Positions 61,107-64,000 of a stretch of DNA of 64,000 nucleotides are shown piece by piece. How positions within the stretch are numbered: position 1 is the stretch's first letter; each line of letters opens with the position of its first letter. Under the pieces are notes generated by a model. It was not told the DNA's origin, did no database searches, and saw nothing but the letters and a program-made list of their open reading frames with translations. Made by a program: the position numbers and the translations under genes. The stretch is from Phaeosaccion multiseriatum (taxonomy: Eukaryota; Ochrophyta, other classes), in assembly GCA_965112735.1 (NCBI GenBank), contig OZ218961.1, positions 2,108,001 through 2,172,000 of the forward strand, written 5' to 3'.

Positions 61107-64000
61107 ATGCAGCCAGCGCTGGTCCAGGATGCGGGAGGAGCAGGGACAGGAGGTGCTCAGGATGGGGATCTGGCTAGATTTAAGGAGGCTCTGGAATCCA
61201 AGGCAGGTGTGGAGGTGCGGAAGACGGCGGCGGGCGGAAAGACGGACAAAACACGAACACTGCACCTCGTTGACAGATCTACTAAGCTCTGGAGAAGGAA
61301 TAACCAGACCAAACATGGGACCGCACAGGACCTGAAAGTGATGCCACTGCAAGATCTCATCCAGGTGAGGCCCTGCCTGCAGTCCTTACCGCCCTTCCTC
61401 CCTCCCCTGCTCGCACTTACCGCTCTTTCCTACTACAGCGCCTCCTCAGCTCCGTGTGCCTCCCTCGGTTGCCTCGCTCTCTGCACATAGCATGTAGTAC
61501 ACCACCACCCCCTTGTTCTGTAAGGACCCCGCCTCAAGTGTCACTGGCTGATGCACTCGCTTTGTATCTTGCGTGCCTGCCCCTTGACCAACGCTTGACA
61601 GGTGTTTCCGAGCAGACGAATCCCGGGGCGAGGTTGCCTGGTGCTTATCTCAGCCTCTGTGTCCACGAACGAGCGCAGTTTTGACGTGGAAACGTGGAGG
61701 TTGGAGTTCCCTGCCAAGGGAGCAGAGCACACGGCCACAGCTGCCGAGAAGTACTTCGCTAGCATGATATCAAAGAATGACAGCGCTCCTCGCTTGATCA
61801 AAACGCTGGCAACGCTGGACAGCTCCCCTGTCCTGTTCGGACAGGCTCTCAAGGTTGTGCTTGAGGTGACCAACGAGTTCGCCCAGGAGGTGCCGGGCAT
61901 CGGGCCGGCCTTCGACCTTCTGTTTGGGCTTTGGTTGAAGCATGAGCAGCTACAAGCCGCCAAGCAAGACCTACTCAGGCTTGTGCAGAAGATGGTCCAG
62001 GCCAAGGAGATGACAGAGTTTGTGGGGAAAATGAGGTGTTTGCAAGAAGGTGCTGCCGATTCGACCATTCGAGGCACTCTGCAAACGGCGCTACACGCAT
62101 TGCAGGAAGAACTGTTTTGTATCTCGGAAGACTTCTTGGTTGGGAGCTGGTGGCGTAAGTTCCTGAATACCTCCACGCTCCAAGGGAACATTGACAAGCT
62201 TGGAGGCGAGCTTCAATCGGCTTTGAGCAACTTCATGGCCTCTCAGGTGTTCGCCGCGGTAATGGACACGCAGCAACTCGTCACGGAGAACAATAACTTC
62301 GTCAAGGAGAACAATGAAATGTTGCGACAGCGTCACCCCCAACGGCAGGAACGGGAGAAAGCGCCCATTCCGAAGCAGGCCCCACGTCTCAGCAACACGC
62401 ACATCCCGAGGGCCGAAATGGAGGAGAGGACAGCACTAAGGCTGATTGAGATTGCGGAGATGGGAGAGCCGCTTCCGGACGAGCCGCTCCTCCCCGTGGT
62501 GGTGTGCCATGGTGCGGGGGGGATGGGCAAGTCCGAGGCAGTGCGGGCCGTGATTGAGAGGGACGACGTCCGGAAGCAGTTCAAGAAGAACGGCATTCTG
62601 TATCTGCGTGTGGGGAGGCTGCATCAAGAGGGGGCCGAAGAGGAGGGAAGCACCAAAGCTGACATGCTCCTGTCGCTGATGCAGACGCTCATGAACGACT
62701 TTGGTCTGAATGTGGGGCTTGGGCTGCCGGACGAAGGGCCGCAACATATTCAGCACTTCCGGGAAGCTTCCGACTTTGCTTCTGCGATCGCCACACACGT
62801 TCATAAGCACTCCTCGAGATGCTTGTGCGTTGCAGACGACGTGTGGGATGCCGACGTTCTGAGCATGCTCCGCAAGACGGGGCTTCAGCTGCTGGTCACG
62901 ACGAGAGTCAAGGGGCTGCTCCCCTCAGAGGAGTCTGACTGCGTGGAGGTGAGGCGCATGGAGGAGAAAGCGTCGGTGCAGCTGCTGTTGAGGGACACAG
63001 CTGGCACTCGCGTTCCTGATGATGGTGAGGGGTTGTATAAGGCCATCTTGCTTGTTGCAGAGTGGTGCGGGAGGCACGCACTGGCGCTGTCAATGGCCGG
63101 GCGTCTCCCTCAAGTAGAGAGCAAGCCGGATGAGGAGCAAGCCTGGCTCGATTTGGCTCAGGACATCAAGAAAGGGCTCGGCGAGAACAGGGAGGGTAGT
63201 TCGATTGACAATATGAAGGCCGCGCTGGGCAGGGTTCTCACACTCAGCATCGACGCACTGCCTGACCCACTCAAAAGCCGTTATCTGTACCTGGCGGTCC
63301 TTCCAAGGGGCAGGGGAGCGAGCGAGCTCATGCTGAGGTCGTTGTGGGCCTATGACGAGCCTGCAGTAGCAGAAGCAGTGGCTCAGCTTGCGGATCGATC
63401 TCTGCTGGAGAGGTGGGGCCATGGCGGTGCGGTGCCTCACGAGCTGCAGCTGGACTTCATTGCCAATGCCATCAAGTCAGACATGCACAAGTGGGACTTG
63501 AAGACGGCTGTAGCGCGTCAGTCTGGCTTCTTGTCCCAGCAGGAGTGCATCGCTGGGAACGTGTGGGCCGACAGTGTTTCTAAGCAGGATGGCACGACTG
63601 GCGGTACAGAGTACGGCCTTGGTGGTGGATATGCGTATGTCGGGTACTGGCGCAGCACGTGGGAGCTCGCTCAGTCGTCGTCGGACATGGTGGTGGACGC
63701 GGTGATGAAGTCACTCGCGGAGGAAGAGTCTCACACAACGGGGGTGAGTAGAGCACGCCATTTGGAGTCGTGTGCTGAGTTATTTGCCATGGTAGTGAGA
63801 GGCGTGGAAGCGGAGGCGCTCTACCGCAAGGCCATGGCGATTAATGAGGAGGTGCTGCCTGCCAACCACCCGCACCTGGCCGGGTCGTACAATAGCCTCG
63901 GTAACCGTCTCCGCGATCAGGGCAAGGCGGAGGAGGCGGAGGTGCTGTACCGCAAGGCCATGGCGATTCGTGAGAAGGTGCTGCCTGCCAACCACCCGCA
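61107..64000 (+). CDS. NLR-like STAND protein: PH-like, helical bundle, NB-ARC, TPR (3' end outside window)
   Basis: Exon 1 61107-61364, intron 61365-61601, exon 2 61602 to the window end; 885 residues visible. Residues ~20-135 look PH-like (RTLHLVDRSTKLW, LQDLIQVFPSRR, FDVETWRLEF). Residues ~150-300 are a helical bundle (GPAFDLLFGLWLKHEQ) whose layout recalls the four-helix HeLo/MLKL/RPW8 class of cell-death domains; this is a pattern judgement. NB-ARC follows: Walker A GAGGMGKSE at ~390, Walker B CLCVADDVWD at ~493, sensor LLVTTR at ~516, and WCGRHALALSMAG replacing the usual GLPLA motif. After a winged-helix-like part, 42-residue kinesin-light-chain-type TPRs begin near 63790 (LYRKAMAI, VLPANHPHLA, YNSLG). 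Such STAND proteins sense ligands and oligomerise on ATP. An immune-type role is inference. Confidence 0.85.

Overview
The window is nuclear DNA of a eukaryote, most likely a photosynthetic stramenopile (ochrophyte alga) or a close red-lineage secondary alga. It is GC-rich and intron-dense, with almost every intron loaded with microsatellites. Three things point to that group. Three proteins start with a hydrophobic signal followed by an aromatic-containing motif like the red-lineage plastid presequence (GFSAHAP, CGGFQV, VADAFF). There is a decayed ankyrin-like gene of a type I associate with brown algae and their viruses. There is an NB-ARC-TPR receptor-like gene and a Fanzor/TnpB-like remnant. 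Species cannot be named from the sequence alone.

Layout. 2-8795 (+): most of a one-chain FGAM synthase (PurL), 14 exons, 5' end outside the window. 9195-12944 (-): a large, probably plastid-targeted protein made of about eight copies of a ~117-residue helical module I cannot name. 13671-14640: decayed ankyrin-like gene. 14641-17653: mostly empty, with a small possible lipidated protein and a hairpin. 17654-20779 (-): a Q-rich protein and an orphan protein. 21248-30266 (+): TFIIH p62 subunit, 19 exons. 30610-31985: a very large palindrome; its right arm enters a truncated Fanzor/TnpB-like gene ending at 32976. 34073-38136 (-): second member of the helical-module family. 38289-51760 (+): an SMC-family ATPase with about 31 exons. 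52148-53770 (+): secreted or endomembrane methyltransferase. 54418-55870 (-): plastid PDZ-ferredoxin fusion. 56062-57702 (+): truncated copy of an NLR-like gene, joined directly to the C-terminal half of an NAD-dependent DNA ligase (57647-60059). 61107-64000 (+): the long NLR-like copy, running off the window.

Exon models were built by hand. For the spliced genes I checked that phases match at every junction and that the summed coding length is a multiple of three (PurL 4143 nt in window, p62 2211 nt, SMC 4473 nt). These independent checks make the models fairly strong even where function is uncertain.

The most unusual features are genome-style rather than single genes. Two short dispersed motifs (TTGGTGATACAGCAG and GATGGCAGTGGATGG, either strand) occur dozens of times in introns, at splice acceptors and inside exons, where they are read in several different frames. 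Introns tend to carry G-rich or GT-rich repeats after the donor and complementary C-rich or CA-rich repeats before the acceptor. The genes are a housekeeping mixture (purine synthesis, transcription/repair, chromosome structure, plastid functions) with a mobile/defence block at 30.6-33.2 kb and 56-64 kb; there is no operon logic.
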